Positions 37,384 through 50,700 of a stretch of DNA of 64,000 bases are shown one piece after another; the first letter of the stretch is position 1, and every line of letters begins with the position of its first letter. The notes below the pieces were generated by a model. That model was given only the letters and a program-made list of their open reading frames with translations, searched no databases and was not told the origin of the DNA. The stretch spans positions 94,684,319 through 94,748,318 of the forward strand of contig OX235264.1 in the NCBI GenBank assembly GCA_944472135.2. The letters run 5' to 3'. The translations under genes and the position numbers were made by a program. The DNA comes from Trichobilharzia regenti. Lineage: Eukaryota > Platyhelminthes > Trematoda > Strigeidida > Schistosomatidae.

Positions 37384-38550
37384 GCACAAATCACCAGAAA
37401 ATAATTCGCTGGCGTCCGCTCACAAATAAAATATCCAGCTCAGTTTCTCCCGTCCTGATGAAAGTGGAGAGAGCACAGCTACTCATACATATGTGTATTC
37501 GAATATCGTGATGAATAACTGATTAGCCAATGAAGTGTGATGCGTGTCTGATGCATCATTGTATCACTGTACGCTTCTTGTACTGGTTGAAACCATCAGT
37601 CACGCACTCTAGTCGGCAGTGAACACGTCTCACACCGAATGAGACCACGGAAATTTCCCCATTCACACTAAAAATGATGAATTCAAATCAGATTCGTCCC
37701 TGTTCACACGTGCTTCTTGAGCCTAGATGCGAGGGGGTGAATTATGTCATGTCGTTGAAAGCTGCACAGATGGTTACCGTTACAATCACGTGAAACACTG
37801 AATACCCTTAGACCGATTCTGTAAATCCAACTCACTGAAGCTGATTTTCATGCAGTTTTACCGCATATTTCATCAGGCTTCAGTGACACTATGCCATGTC
37901 AACAGAGTTGGACAAAGCTGGATGCCACATTCATTGTAATGTCATTCCGACCACGCTGAAATGCAGTCAATGTCAAATGTCAGAGGAGTGAGAAACATAC
38001 GCTCTCGCGAAATATCATCTATGCAATGATGCACTGAAATTCATTCGTGAACATTCGTGAAGGGCACAACTCTATGACGCAAACTAGAACGAGTGAACAT
38101 AGCACAGGCCACACGACAATTCACAAAGTGGCACTGTCAATCAGTCGAGAGAACTGAATGTCCGCTGACTAATGATATTTCTACGCATAAGATCTCATTG
38201 AGGAATCGAGTGGAGATCGCTCCTAGTACGCGATGATTTCCTGTCAATTTTGTCGATATATTGCGCTGAAAATTTCGACAGCGTTCAATTCTCCTAAAGG
38301 GTCTGCTAATACAACCCACAATGCAACAAAACTACCACGGATTTCAGATCTCGCTCCGATTCCACCCAGAACAACAGCACAACATATCCAAGACATGTAA
38401 AATCACGCTTGTCACTCAGACCCTACATCGACGGTCGAGGATATATCTACTACTGTATAATACCACTGAATTTTCACATCCACTACTCGTCAACTCAATA
38501 TCGGAGAGCAAACGTCGGTATACAAAACAAGGTTAATAGACGAATATATG

Positions 38551-38556
38551 TTTATT
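38551..38556 (-). terminator. Polyadenylation signal, copy 2R
   Basis: AATAAA on the minus strand, about 100 bp past the stop codon of copy 2R. Confidence 0.55.
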
Positions 38557-38656
38557 ACTATAATATCACAGAATACAATGTAATCACAACCAATGTTCAA
38601 ATCCTTCGGATTGCATACAATACCGACACGCGTGTTACGAATCTCCGGCTCGCTGA

Positions 38657-38902
38657 CTACCTTCCATATCGAAACGGCTCCTTCTGACCTAGTGGTAAAA
38701 TGGAAGACACAAAAGACATTGAGAGCATTTCACACATAGCAAATTCATATCACAAACACTCAGTCAGCTACTTCAGCTTGAATCACTCACGTTTATCAAT
38801 CGCGAGAGTATCGTGTGCCACAGCTGCAAACACTGTGATCAATTGGATGACGAAGATGACGACACCGATGGCCAATCTATTTCGTAGACACTTCGACTGC
38901 AT
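38657..38902 (-). CDS. Spliced neuropeptide-like precursor, copy 2R
   Basis: Exon 1 is 38902-38791 and exon 2 is 38688-38657, with a 102-nt intron. Every coding base equals the other complete copies. It faces copy 2L across the loop. Signal peptide, KR site and QKEPFRYGR end are as in copy 1L. Confidence 0.7.
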
Positions 38903-38961
38903 TCTCAGTTCTCTGGAGACCGATTATCACACTGTCATACACGATCATCGTCACTCCACCG

Positions 38962-38969
38962 TATATATA
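38962..38969 (-). promoter_or_regulatory. TATA box of peptide gene, copy 2R
   Basis: TATATATA on the minus strand, 60 bp upstream of the ATG at 38902, matching copy 2L. Confidence 0.55.
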
Positions 38970-39869
38970 CAGTATTTTGCTGAGCGCGCACCCACACACA
39001 CTCACTCATTCTGACATATTATATGAGACAGTGAGACACATGTGACATGCATGCATGTGTGTGAATTGAGAGGAGTAGCGTATAATGAAGCGAATCACCA
39101 CAGCTGTGCAGTTTCAATCACACCAATCAAGTCACCTCCATTCTCACCAATTGTGAGTGAGATCGAAAGACTTACTACGATTGGTTCTACAATTTTCGTA
39201 GTCACTTACAACGACGTCATCTCAAACATCAGGTAGTTAGTGGCGACACACGCTCACATCGAGTTGAGGATGTTGTGAACATTGATCTTTCTTTCCCCGA
39301 TTATACGGATCTGTGTTGAGTGTATTTGTGGTTCAGACTGTGAGTCGATGCATTTGTGAATAGCCTACCGCGTGGACCACATGTGACGCCGCCTTCAGTG
39401 GTTACGCGCGTTTTCGACAAATGCAAACAATACTGGTTCCTGGGATGACACATCATGTGAAATGTGCTTACTGACATTATTCCACCACCACCTAGTATAT
39501 ATTTCAAATATTACTGAACCGAGTTATTAATTGGAATTATTACTTGTAGGAATGATGGTCATTCACACGTATTCGGCGGCGTGACCACATGTGTGTTTGA
39601 ACCAACCATATATGCACATAGGTGTGGATCTCAAACAAACAGTCCATTTCACACAATAGAAAATGTACCACAGTGGTCAGTGAACTGTGTTCTTTGGAAT
39701 TTTCACTTCTGGCTACTGAATCCATTACTGTCGATTTGTTCAGATTATGATTCGCCGTAAGTGTGTCCTTGAATGCAATCTCCGATATTTATCGTCGTCG
39801 TCGTCGACGTGAGGATGTTGTGAATTCAGGAACTTCGCCTACAATCAGATCGTCGTTCACAACGCCTTA

Positions 39870-40295
39870 TCACGAATGAACATGGAGAATGACACTCAGA
39901 GTACTTTTCAATACGAACAGTGAAAATCCGTATTCTATCCCAAGAGTAACCCGAATGTCCCTCATAAACATGTGCACCACAAAAATACCATAAATACTTG
40001 TAAGTGTAGCTGATAAACTGTAAACAGGCAGGTAGTTGTGCAGAGGGCTACTCGTGTGAAATAATTCACTTAGTCGTCCTACTGGAGGTGTGGTGAATTT
40101 CGGCCACAGAATCCACAATATCGCGGAAAATGTGACGAAACTATATGTGTGATTGCACTCTGTCAGAAATCTAGCTTGCGAAATCCGCGATTTTATTTGA
40201 GAATTGTTCATTATTCTGCATATATTTCGCGAATTCGAATACTGAGAACTATCACTTTCTAATGTCTCTCTCTCAGTAGTATTCAGATTATTCAC
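39870..40295 (-). CDS. Hypothetical 141-codon frame, Q2
   Basis: The second fully open copy of the frame at 16712-17137. Differences include MNNSQIK for TNNSQIK, AILWILWPK for AMLWIVWPK, LFHTSS for LLHTSS and FVLKST for FVWKST. The start is again non-ATG. The same two hydrophobic stretches lie in the C-terminal half. No family is recognised. Confidence 0.25.
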   Translation of the reverse strand: MNNLNTTERETLESDSSQYSNSRNICRIMNNSQIKSRISQARFLTECNHTYSFVTFSAILWILWPKFTTPPVGRLSELFHTSSPLHNYLPVYSLSATLTSIYGIFVVHMFMRDIRVTLGIEYGFSLFVLKSTLSVILHVHS

Positions 40296-40845
40296 TACTG
40301 AGATACCACGAGTTTTAGCTCTGTTTTGTGTGACGACAATTTGGGCTAGGATTTATGTTCGATATGCCTTCTTGTAAGTCAGCATAACTGGAATATGCAT
40401 GCAACCAGGTGACTACTAATCTTGTAGATTCCAGGTAAAGATGAAAACAATGGAATATTATGTGATTATCTGGACTGAACAACTCATCGATTCACACAGA
40501 CAAAACTACCCACTGACGGAATTCACAAATTTTGGCTTCCACCAGATAACCAGGTGTGTTGAGTCAGGCTGACCTGATGACATTACTGAAAATCACACAA
40601 AATCTACTGTCTCACAAACATAAAAGGCATGATATGTGTTAATTACTGTTATCATTGAAAAACATGCGTTATCATTATCGCGACTGCAATTTATTTTATT
40701 TGATGTTCACCTTTACAAACAAGATAGATGTTAAGAGAAGCCGATCACAGTCATTTGACTGGATGTGGTAGCCCAGTGATTGTGTTTCTGTCATCACATA
40801 TTATCATTAGTATTGTCTCTATCTTTTTGTTATAATAAAGTTGGG

Positions 40846-41300
40846 ATCTCATTATTCATCCTGAGTGCTGTCGATTTCCACACAGATTTGAGAGAAGTGA
40901 AAGCTTGACTTGCCTTCCCCATCCTTGATTTGATATACTCCTCATTTCTGTCCGCCAGTAGTTTGAACAATGCTTTTCAGGTCGGTTGGTAGACGGGTGA
41001 AGGAGGTCGCTTCTTTCAGGTTTCTCCCATTTATGCTGATTGTCGTCTGTTTTTGTTGCTGTTGCTGTTGGCCAGGAATCTTCATCATCTCTGTCTATTT
41101 TATGTTCACCTGGATTCCTGCCATCCTTGTATGCTGCTTTTTACTTGTCATCTTCCAGTTTGTGAGAAATCAGAGAAATGTCATCGGCAAAGCCCACACC
41201 AACTTTTGTGTAGCTCCGTTTCTTTCCTGTGTCTATCTCGCCCACCACTGTTTGTCGCATTATCCAGTCTACCTGAAATCAGGAAAACCAATTGAGATAG
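40846..41300 (-). mobile_element. RTE fragment with FADD motif, Q2 left
   Basis: Minus-strand copy of the fragment at 18225-18870, shortened at its 3' end by the deletion near 40835. The FADDISLISHKLE box is kept (about 41160-41200). Confidence 0.8.
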
Positions 41301-41461
41301 TGATTTGTAGTGATTTCGATAGGAGACGGCTGTTTCGCATGAATCAAAATCATGCGAATCTTTCTCTTATTGATTTGACAACGACGACCATCAAGGACAT
41401 GTCGTGTGATGACCGAATAATTTCTATTTCTCTTTGCACTGAATCGAAGTACCTTACTTGT

Positions 41462-42964
41462 AATTCACAACACAATTTATGATTTCATCATTCCGTTTAT
41501 CCGTTTATGTGTGCCCAATATCTGACGAAGCAGATTGTGATTAATAAATCATAATTTGCTCTCTTCGCCGCCAGCCTCCTACCTAAACACAGTCGTTCCC
41601 ACCTGCTGCTATTCAACTTTTTCGTGATAACATATTACATATGCTCAGATTAGTAGAGAAGTCAATAAACGCTGTATCAGACTTTCCTTTCGAAAGCTCA
41701 GACAGAGTGAAATGCAACCCTGTTTAGGGAAATGAGTCTATTCCAATGGCCTCACTGTGTATGTCTGTAACCTTAAGTAACCAAAATGTGACACAAGATG
41801 CATCGAACAAACCTCGGTAGAAATCAAGAAGAGATGAATTGAACAAATGGAGTCTGATTTCTTCCAGCATGGAAGCCAACGCAACCAGGAGACCTGAGAA
41901 AGTATCAACTATGCTGTGAAATCAGACCACCAATTTGATTTTAACAACTCAGAAATCCTCCAAGAACATTTGATAAGCAGGAAGAACGTCTCAAATGGAA
42001 ATCACTTGCTAACAGGCCGGAGTCACCCAAACACCCACTCTGTCACTAGCAAAACTGCACCAGATGCACAGGTAATAGTTGATAAGACAGTTGGTTAGTA
42101 AGTCAGATGGTTAGTAAGTCAATTGGTTATTGAAATAATTGAGTTGAAATATAATACTGAACACTGAGACAATGATGGAGACATGTACTCCGACTGTTAC
42201 CATGGAACAAGATGGAATTTGTAGCTACATTCTCTCGGAGAGATATTTTTCTATCGATTAGTAGAAACTACATATAATCAAATTCACATAGACATGGACA
42301 CGTGCCTATGCAAGAACTTGTGCAGGATCTCAGACCTCTCCACTCCAAGTGAAATACGAACTCATTTACACAAAACCGAGAGATGCTGTGACTGCGAAAC
42401 GCCACCAGAAACAAGCTGGATTCTGGAGAGTTGAACCATGCGCCGATCAGCTCGCGACGATACGCGTCAATCGGAGAAAGATAAGTGAATGCAAGTCAAC
42501 CGTCTACATCAAATCCATCGGCTACCAGGAAGCCGTAGACGACGAAGTAATATTGGAACTACTTCAACAATTCCGAGTTCACCAAACAAGCCAATGAACC
42601 TATTCAATAGCACGTTTACAACGTCAAATACAAAGTGATTTCTATAATGAAAAGCATTGAAGCTTATGAAGTAAGGATATGCGTACGACTAGCGCTGACG
42701 ATTTTCTACGTTGTGACCTGAATCTTGCAATTGACGACAGGGAGTGGGAAGGCGAGTATACATATGGACTAAAGTGATGACTCATATGTAATATGGTATC
42801 ACCAAAAAATTGAATAGCAGCAGGTGGGAACGAGTGAGTTTTTGTAGTCGCCTGGCGGCGAAGAGAGCAACTTATGATTTATTAATCACAATCTGCTTCG
42901 TCAGATATTGGGCACACATAAACGGATAAACGGAATGATGAAATCATAAATTGTGTTGTGAATT
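41462..42964 (+). mobile_element. Composite unit with inverted Penelope-type LTRs, Q2
   Basis: Inverted copy of 21361-22863, with paired positions adding to 64325. Inverted ends of about 185 bp (41462-41645 and about 42780-42964) flank the HQFDFNNSEILQEHL remnant (about 41925-41970) and the decayed RTE reverse-transcriptase stretch (42349-42597). One visible difference from Q1 is TKPRDAVT for TKPIDAVT. Confidence 0.65.
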
Positions 42965-42969
42965 GCAAA

Positions 42970-45185
42970 TATTATTTATTATTATGATATCCTTTAATTC
43001 CTAGAGGAACAGAGGGCTTCAGCTGCGCCTTCGGTTTTCTACCAACTTTTTCACTCCGCTCCAAGTCTGCCCACATGCTTTCTTCCCCTCCTCACATGAC
43101 GTCTTCCAAGTCATTTTTAACGACCAACTCGCCGCTTCCTTTTCGGTTTCCACTCGAGGGCTTATCAAGTGATGTCACTTGATGGTTTCCTCAGCGTGTG
43201 GCCAATCCATCTACATTTATTTCTGCCTATTTGTTTCACAATCGGTTCCTGGTTGGTTCGCTCCCAGAGATCTTTGTTGGTGATCTTTTCTGGTCATCTG
43301 ATCTTGAGTATTGAGCGAAGACAACTGTTAATGAAGGTCTGAAATTTGTTCGAGATGCTGATTATGACGCGTCAAATCTCTGATCCGTGCAGTGAGTAGA
43401 ACTTAGTTCACATTAAGGTTGAAAATCCGGATCTTATTTTCATTTTCATGCTGAGTGCTGTTGACCTCCACACAGACTTAAAAGTATTGAAAGCTAGTCT
43501 TGCTTTTCCGATTCTGGCTTTAAAATCTTCGTCAATTCCGTCCGCCTGTAGTTGCGACTATGCTTCCTACGTAGGTTGGTAAAGGAAGTTGTTTCTTTCA
43601 GGTTCTTCCCATTATTACTGACTGTCGTCTGTTGTTGTTGCTGCTGTTGGTGTTGGCCAAGAATCTTCATCACCTCTTGTTTATCTATGTTCACTTGAAG
43701 TCCTATCTTTCATGCTTCTTCTGCCAGCTTGTAGCTTTTCACTTACATATCTTCCAGTTTGTGGAAATCAGACATATATCATCGACGAAGTCCAGATCCT
43801 CCAAGTTTTTTTGTGTGAGTTCATTTTATGCCTGTTTCCTCATTGCCCGTTGTCTGTCGCATTATCCGGTCTACTGCAATCAGGAAGATCATTGGCGATA
43901 ATAGACAGCCTTGCCTCACTCCTGTCCTCACTTCGAAGGCTTCCGTAAGTTTCCCGTTGTGGATTACTTGGCATGCAGCATTGTCGTATAATTGTTGGAT
44001 GAGATGTATAATTGTCGATGGCAGCCCGTAATAGCGAAGTAGTTGCCAAATCACCTCTCGATCGACGCTGTGCTATCGAAGGCCTTTTCAAAGTCGATGA
44101 AGTTGAGACAGAGGGGTGACTGCCATTCCAAGTTTTTTTCAATGATGATCCGTAGTGTGGCGATTTGATCAATGCATGACTTGTTTCTCCTGAATCCAGC
44201 TTGTACCGGTCGGATTTCTGCATCCAGGGTCCATTTTCAATGCTTCTGCTGAGATTCCATCTGGTCCTGCTGCCTTTCCAGCTTTTAACATCTTGATTGC
44301 ATTCAGGACCTCTGAGTTCATCGGGGGGTCGATGTTCACTCGTAGTTCTGCTTCCGTTGTTGGTATTGTTGGGCGCGTTGTATGTAGGTGGCGGTCGATT
44401 TAGAAGTCTTTTGAAGTTTTCAGCCCAGTGTGTTCTTTGCTCCACCTCTTTGGTGATTGACTTTCCATTGTCGTCCTTTATTGGCTTAATCTGTGTCGAA
44501 CTTCTGCCCGATATGTTCCTAGTTGTTTGGTAGAGTGTGGCGAGGTTTCCTTTACCTGCAGCTTGTTCTGCTTCGTTTGCCATGGTTCCATAATATTTTC
44601 TTTTGTCTTCCCTGGCACTCTTCTTTACTCTTTTGCTCAGCGTATTGTAGCTAGCATTCAACTCCTGTTTCTGTTGCTCGTCGGTGCGCTGGATTATCTA
44701 TTGTTTCACTGTCCTTCTTTCTTCTATTAGTTTCCAAGTGTCCGTAGTGAGCCACTGTTTGTCCTGTCCCTTCTTTCTGCCTAGAACTTCTGTGCAGGTT
44801 TGATTCCACACCGTTTTCCAGTTGTCCCAGTGCTTTTCGACACCGACATCTTCGCTAGTGTTGATTTGTGTCTTGGCTTTTTCCCTTATGTTTGCAATGA
44901 AGATGTCCTTTGTAGCCTGGTCCTTCAGTTTTTGATTGTTGAAATTGGCTTGTGGTCTATCTCCAGCACCTGTTTCACTGAAAGCTTTTAATTTGATTTG
45001 GATTGTCCCTTGTACGAGATAGAGGTCTGAGCAAACGTCTGCTCATCTTCACACTTTTTTGTTCAGTAGGCTGCGCCTGGACTTCCTTGAAATTGAAATG
45101 AAGTCAATTTGGTTTTTTGGGTTTGCCCATCTAGTGACACCCATGTAGATTTCTGGATGTATTTGTGCTTGAAGCCAAGTCAAGA
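42970..45185 (-). mobile_element. RTE-clade retrotransposon body, Q2 spacer
   Basis: Inverted copy of 19138-21350, reading from the endonuclease C-terminus (about 45185) to the 3' tail (about 42970) on the minus strand. The same stops and frameshifts are present, so it was copied as part of the Q unit. At 45180 it abuts, head to head, a plus-strand scrap of RTE (about 45180-45330) with LKSVWKSTALRMNNEIRI. Confidence 0.92.
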
Positions 45186-45343
45186 TTTCACTTCTCTCAA
45201 ATCTGTGTGGAAATCGACAGCACTCAGGATGAATAATGAGATCCGGATTATCGACTCGAATGTGAATTCAGTGCTAATTTATGTATCAGAGATTTGGCGT
45301 GACATGAGGAGCACCTCAAACAAACTATTGACTTCTCCACTAA

Positions 45344-45534
45344 TCTGAGCATATGTAATATGTTATCACCAAAACGTTGAATAGCAGCAGGTGGGAACGA
45401 CTGTGTTTAGGTAGGAGGCTGGCGGCGAAGAGAGCAAATTATGATTTATTAATCACAATCTGCTTCGTCAGATATTGGGCACACATAAACGGATAAACGG
45501 AATGATGAAATCATAAATTGTGTTGCGAATTACA
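45344..45534. repeat. Solo Penelope-type LTR
   Basis: A single LTR-like copy, including GAATAGCAGCAGGTGGGAAC and the run ending TTGTGTTGCGAATT. It is the mirror of the left end of the 41462-42964 unit, with no partner end nearby. Confidence 0.6.
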
Positions 45535-45639
45535 AGTAAGGTACTTCGATTCAGTGCAAAGAGAAATAGAAATTATTCGGTCATCACACGACATGTCCTT
45601 GATGGTCGTCGTTGTCAAATCAATAAGAGAAAGATTCGC

Positions 45640-46060
45640 ATGATTTTGATTCATGCGAAACAGCCGTCTCCTATCGAAATCACTACAAATCACTATCTCA
45701 ATTGGTTTTCCTGATTTCAGGTAGACTGGATAATGCGACAAACAGTGGTGGGCGAGATAGACACAGGAAAGAAACGGAGCTACACAAAAGTTGGTGTGGG
45801 CTTCGCCGATGACATTTCTCTGATTTCTCACAAACTGGAAGATGACAAGTAAAAAGCAGCATACAAGGATGGCAGGAATCCAGGTGAACATAAAATAGAC
45901 AGAGATGATGAAGATTCCTGGCCAACAGCAACAGCAACAAAAACAGACGACAATCAGCATAAATGGGAGAAACCTGAAAGAAGCGACCTCCTTCACCCGT
46001 CTACCAACCGACCTGAAAAGCATTGTTCAAAATACTGGCGGACAGAAATCAGGAGTATAT
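45640..46060 (+). mobile_element. RTE fragment with FADD motif, Q2 right
   Basis: Copy of 22990-23390 with FADDISLISHKLEDD and MKIPGQQQQQQKQTT. It is cut at about 46060, where it joins Q sequence equivalent to 28905. Confidence 0.8.
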
Positions 46061-48564
46061 CAAGAAATAATCCGGTTCCACATCTCCTTTTCATCTTCTT
46101 TCCTTAACTTCTGTTGAGCTGACGTCAGGATAGTACAAAGTCTTTGGTATCCTCCTGGAACTACCTCGTCGATGCCACTCTTGAACTCACCAGTGATATG
46201 TGTGATATCAGTAAATTCTTTCCAGTAATTCTGTGTGTAATCTGATCGAGATCTGAAATCCGTGCCAGTTGTATAGCGTTGTTTGGTGTATTATGAAACC
46301 TTTTGAGAGAATTGAACGCTGTCGTAATTTTCAGCGCAATATATCGACTAAATTGACAGGAAATCATCGCGTACTAGGAGCGACCTCCACTCGATTCCTC
46401 AATGAGGTCTCATGTGTCGAATTATCGCAGAATGTCTATATTCATTTAGCTCGACTGATTATCTTTAGCAATGCTCATGTTATTTTATGACATTTTACTT
46501 GGGCGGGCTTTTCTGAATCTTCTCAATTTTGACGTTGACTGCATTTAAGCGTTGTCGAAATGACATTACAACGAATGTGGAATCCAGCCTATGTTCTCTA
46601 TTTCCTTATGTATTGCTGCCCACTCTTATGCCTTCAATCGTCACTGACTTCAACTTGACATAACTGATCCCACTGGTCATTACTTCTCTTTATAGCTTCA
46701 GGAAATCCGTCCAGTATCACTACAATAACAGAGTCGTCAACCACCTTCAAGAGAGCAAATCTAACGGAAGTCATCTCTTTCACCATCCCACTCAGGCAGC
46801 ACTCATTCAAGTAAAAGAGTCATGGATGTGGATTCCAAATACTGCGGTGATAAGATCAGATAGGCAAATAATGGTTCGTTACCCTGATACCAGTGTGGTG
46901 ATCTACAGCATTTAGGGGGATGTAGTGAGATCCGATTTCCAAACACTAATTTCAAGTCAATGCCTTTATATTTCCCAGGCACTTTGAGAGATCCTCACAG
47001 ATAGCACTTTATACAGACAGTCTCGAATTTTCATGAACACCTGTTCTCACTCGATAAGGAAGATTAGATAGCCTGAAGGGCAACAGGCGAATAACAATGA
47101 TTCCTGCCAACGAACGTGGTAACCAAGCATGCACTATGCGGAACGTTAACTGACACTGAACGAGCGTATACTGAGTGGATCTCAGTGTGATATCAGACAT
47201 CATGCAGTCGTGTAGAAATATAGTGGTAAGTGACGAGATAGACGCATGTGAGTGACATATTATGATTCAAGTGTGAACATAAAATGACAGATTGTGGATA
47301 ATTGTGGAACCAGTTAAAAAGGACGGGAAAGAAGGGAGTGAAGGTGAAATGTGCTCTTGAAACTTTATGTTCCATTTGATGAGACGTAGGGACAGGAATA
47401 AAAGGGAGTAAGAATCTCAGTAATGCAGGATTGGTAATATATTTGCCTTAAACATGGAATTGTTTAGTGTGCAAAGCACCCTATCTGTCTAGAGGTGATG
47501 TGCACTATCTTTACTTCATTTCACTTTCAATTATTATTCAGTATTAGTAGTACTCCAACTGATTCTGTTCACCATACCACCACAATCTTCTACTTTTATT
47601 AACTTGCTAACTGAATTAGTTTACTTGAGAAGAATTTGAGCATTATTCTGGTGAGATCAGCGCTCATTATATTTAGCCGCACCTGTAGGATTCAGACTTA
47701 TGCTCTCAGTGCAAGCCTCTATTCTTCCCCATCCTTAAACAGATTCTACGATTTGCACATGTCATACAGTTTGTAAGATTATAACTGGTAGCATTGTGTT
47801 GAACTCCTAGTAGTGACAGACATCTAAATCTGTGCTGTCAATATTTTAGTTAGCCTCTAGTTAGTCAAGCATTCCTTATCACAATCTCAGTCAATATCCG
47901 TATTCAATGTACTTGTGTTTTTCAGCTGTGAACTACTGATATACTCACATTACAATGACTCAATAATCCAGAATATTTTGTTAAAGAAATCAGGATTTTT
48001 ACCTCGACCAGTACTCATCTTATTCAACTTTCACAGACAACTAGGAATGTAACGCATTATTATATGTCTATTGGATATATGGCATTGTGCAGTAGCATGA
48101 TTTACTTGGAGACACTTTTGGTGCACAGTCTATTGTTCATTAGTACACCATATTGTCACCAGACAACTGCTGAAGTCAATCTACTCCTCCCACCTGACAA
48201 ATATTCGATCACTTCTATTGCAGTTTTTCATCATTTGAGAAATATGTTGTAGGAGTTCAAATAATATCCCCTCCATTTTGTTGATCATATTTCAGAGCTA
48301 CATTCTTCTGAAACCACTGTGTAAATCTAGTGCAATGAGTATCAGAAACAAGATCCGGATATTGAAAACTGGTCTGAAATCAGTGCTTCACTATGTATCA
48401 GATAATTGAGGCATGCGTCATGGAAAGAATTTTCAACAGCCTGTTGACTTCCATCAACAGCATTCATAGCAACATAGTGAATTTCAGATGGTGAGAAAGG
48501 ACAAGCAGCTGTGAGTTCTGACTGAAGATGGAAGCCATATCTGATGTAGGATTATTATTCTCTT

Positions 48565-49320
48565 CGATTTTATATATTATTATTTTATGTATATTCCCTA
48601 GTGTTGAGAACACAACAAACGGCTCCGGTAGCACATCTTCCTTTCATCCTGTTCCCAAATGTCCTGTTGAATTGACCTCACGATAGTACAAAGGCTTTGA
48701 TATCCTCCTCAAAAGATCTCGTCAATGCCACTCTTGAACTCACCAGTTATATGTGTGATGCCATTAAATTGTCTCCAGTAATTCTGTGATTCCCGAAATG
48801 CATTTGTTGAGTGACGAGTTGTTTGTCAGGCATACGTGATTAGGCTTTCTGATCATCTGGTCCTGAATATGGAGAGAGAGAATATGTTGATGAAAGACCT
48901 AGGTGTGTGGAAAGTGCTATTCATGTCACACACACCAAATCTGAGCATACAGAAGTACTGATTTCTCATCACAGTTATAATGGGCGATTTGTGCGTATTA
49001 CCAACTGCAGGAGGTTTCCACATTGGTTTCAGACTAATGAAGATCTGTCTTGCCCTCACGATCCTGATGTACAATTATTATGATTATTCATCTCATTATA
49101 TATTATTTTGCTCTCAAATACACGTAAAAGATACTTCCTGTATGAGAGTAGGATTAACTTCAACGCTGCGCAAGGGTTAGAGATGATATTCGGTTTTCCA
49201 GACTGAACAGGGTGGAGAGGGAATTCGAACCCTGCATCTGCTGACTAAGTGTCGAAGGAAGCAAACTACTTGACATCCTCATTCATTCCACCTGCAGTTG
49301 AAATGAAGCTGCCTACATAA
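48565..49320 (-). mobile_element. Degenerate RTE 3' region, Q2 right
   Basis: Mirror of 13080-13890 without the losses seen in Q1 right. The minus strand gives IRIVRARQIFISLKPMWKPP. It contains the tRNA-like insert at about 49081-49267. Confidence 0.7.
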
Positions 49321-50075
49321 GTGGAAGAAGTGACTACCTTCAGATGTCTGTGGTTGCTGGAGATCGTTGCTTGACTTTGGGGACAACAAGTTGGCACTGA
49401 TGAATCGTTTTTATTCATATGATGGAATTAGAAGGCATATTTGATAGCAGGAGCCTAGGGTGGTTAATGTCGACTGGTCATTACTCACAGTATATTGCAT
49501 TTTATTCGTGTGGAGTTATCGTCCAGTTCGTTAAATCCAGCTAATTTCATGTGCGCGTTATTCTGAACGATGTAGGCAGCAGTATGTTTTGGAGCCAATT
49601 GAGGGTGAGGAGGTTTCATGACTTCGCAAGCACTTCAATGTGGATCGAAAAATATCGAGATTTACAAGGGAGAGATCTAGTACTTGTGAATTCGAAACCT
49701 GCCCTACATTATTCACCATCTGGTCAAAACAATCACAAGCATCAGCGTTGTTAGACATGAAGAATGTGTCTCCGTCTAGTGAATGTGGATGTGACATGAG
49801 TGAAGTGTGCCATTTTTGTATCTTAACAGAAGACTGACTGCGAAAATCCGTGGTAGTTTTGCAGGGGTGGAGAGAATTGCTTGCTTATATATCCATTTTT
49901 ACTATTTCATGGATGTTGATTTTATACTACTCATCACTGATAAGTAGTATGCCTCAGTATATTATTTGCCTTAATAATAATACTAGTCGTTGGGGACAAT
50001 ATTTTGACACAGCACACAAAATTCTGTGCAGTTAAATCACAAATTCTCGACCTTTCTCAAATGACATTCAAGTAA

Positions 50076-50700
50076 ACGAGTGTTTGACAGGACGTCATGT
50101 GACGCTGCTTTGTTCCATCTGCAGCACCATCCATTATTCTGCATTATTTCTCACTCATCACCTTTCAGAAATAGTCTGTCTGGAAATGACAACGAAGTTT
50201 ATATCCGCTCGAGTTTATTTGGCGATCCACAAATGTATGAATCCACGCTTCGCACAATCTCTTCTCGCCTATCTTTGTACACACGCACAACTCATCGTTT
50301 CCCATTCATTTCGGAAAAGACGGACGGCTAGACGCGCGATGGCATACAACCGTCAATTTGAGGAGTTTCAAATCCATGACCACTTCTTATGATATGTATC
50401 TTCAAACAATTTATTCTTGACACATAGCACTGTGAAAGTACCGTAATGCTGAATAAATCTCATCTGGCGCGTGACATACAGTATGGAGACAATGACAGCA
50501 GTTGTTAAGAAGAGGCTGCACAGGTCTGCGGAATATATTTATGCCGCGAAGGGCTTATAACACATGTTGACAGCAAGTAGTATAAGTGAATGTTAACAAT
50601 TGTAACTGTCCTTCAGCGATCTGAAGAAGGGATTCGATAACTGCAGAGTAAGAAGTTAACCTCAATCAAAACTCGATATCTTCTTGTTTACGCGTGCACT
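50076..50700. other. Extra 625-bp segment found only in Q2 right
   Basis: In Q1 left the mirrored sequence runs directly from the AAGTAAAC equivalent to TAGCAGATTCC (near 12300). Here about 625 bases lie between. The segment has two overlapping open frames of 102 and 83 codons that I do not recognise. I see no clear terminal repeats or target-site duplication. It is either an insertion here or a loss from Q1. Confidence 0.6.

Larger units (their letters stand above)
35268..38114. other. Palindrome P2 loop
   Basis: Same order and orientation as the P1 loop but without the RTE insertion: near 35578 the sequence runs straight through the site occupied in P1, with a small local change (TGTTCACTGTATATATGC). 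It holds the open version of the 125-codon frame and the cysteine-containing frame. I see nothing recognisable at 36170-37050 or 37390-37860. The part at 37860-38110 matches the inner right arm of P1. Confidence 0.85.
38115..39634. repeat. Palindrome P2, right arm (truncated)
   Basis: It pairs with P2 left at sum 73382 and then, from about 39400 to 39604, continues with sequence that P1 right has but P2 left lost. At about 39604-39635 it switches without a clear boundary to Q sequence equivalent to about 16470. More than 1.7 kb of outer arm is missing. Confidence 0.9.
39635..41650. repeat. Palindrome Q2, left arm (rearranged)
   Basis: 39635-40430 follows Q1 left from about 16470 to 17265. 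The sequence then jumps to the equivalent of 17835, and near 40835 it drops about 190 bases (equivalent of about 18237-18430). From about 40920 it pairs with 45340-46060 at sum 86993. It looks like a Q arm with two internal deletions. Confidence 0.85.
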
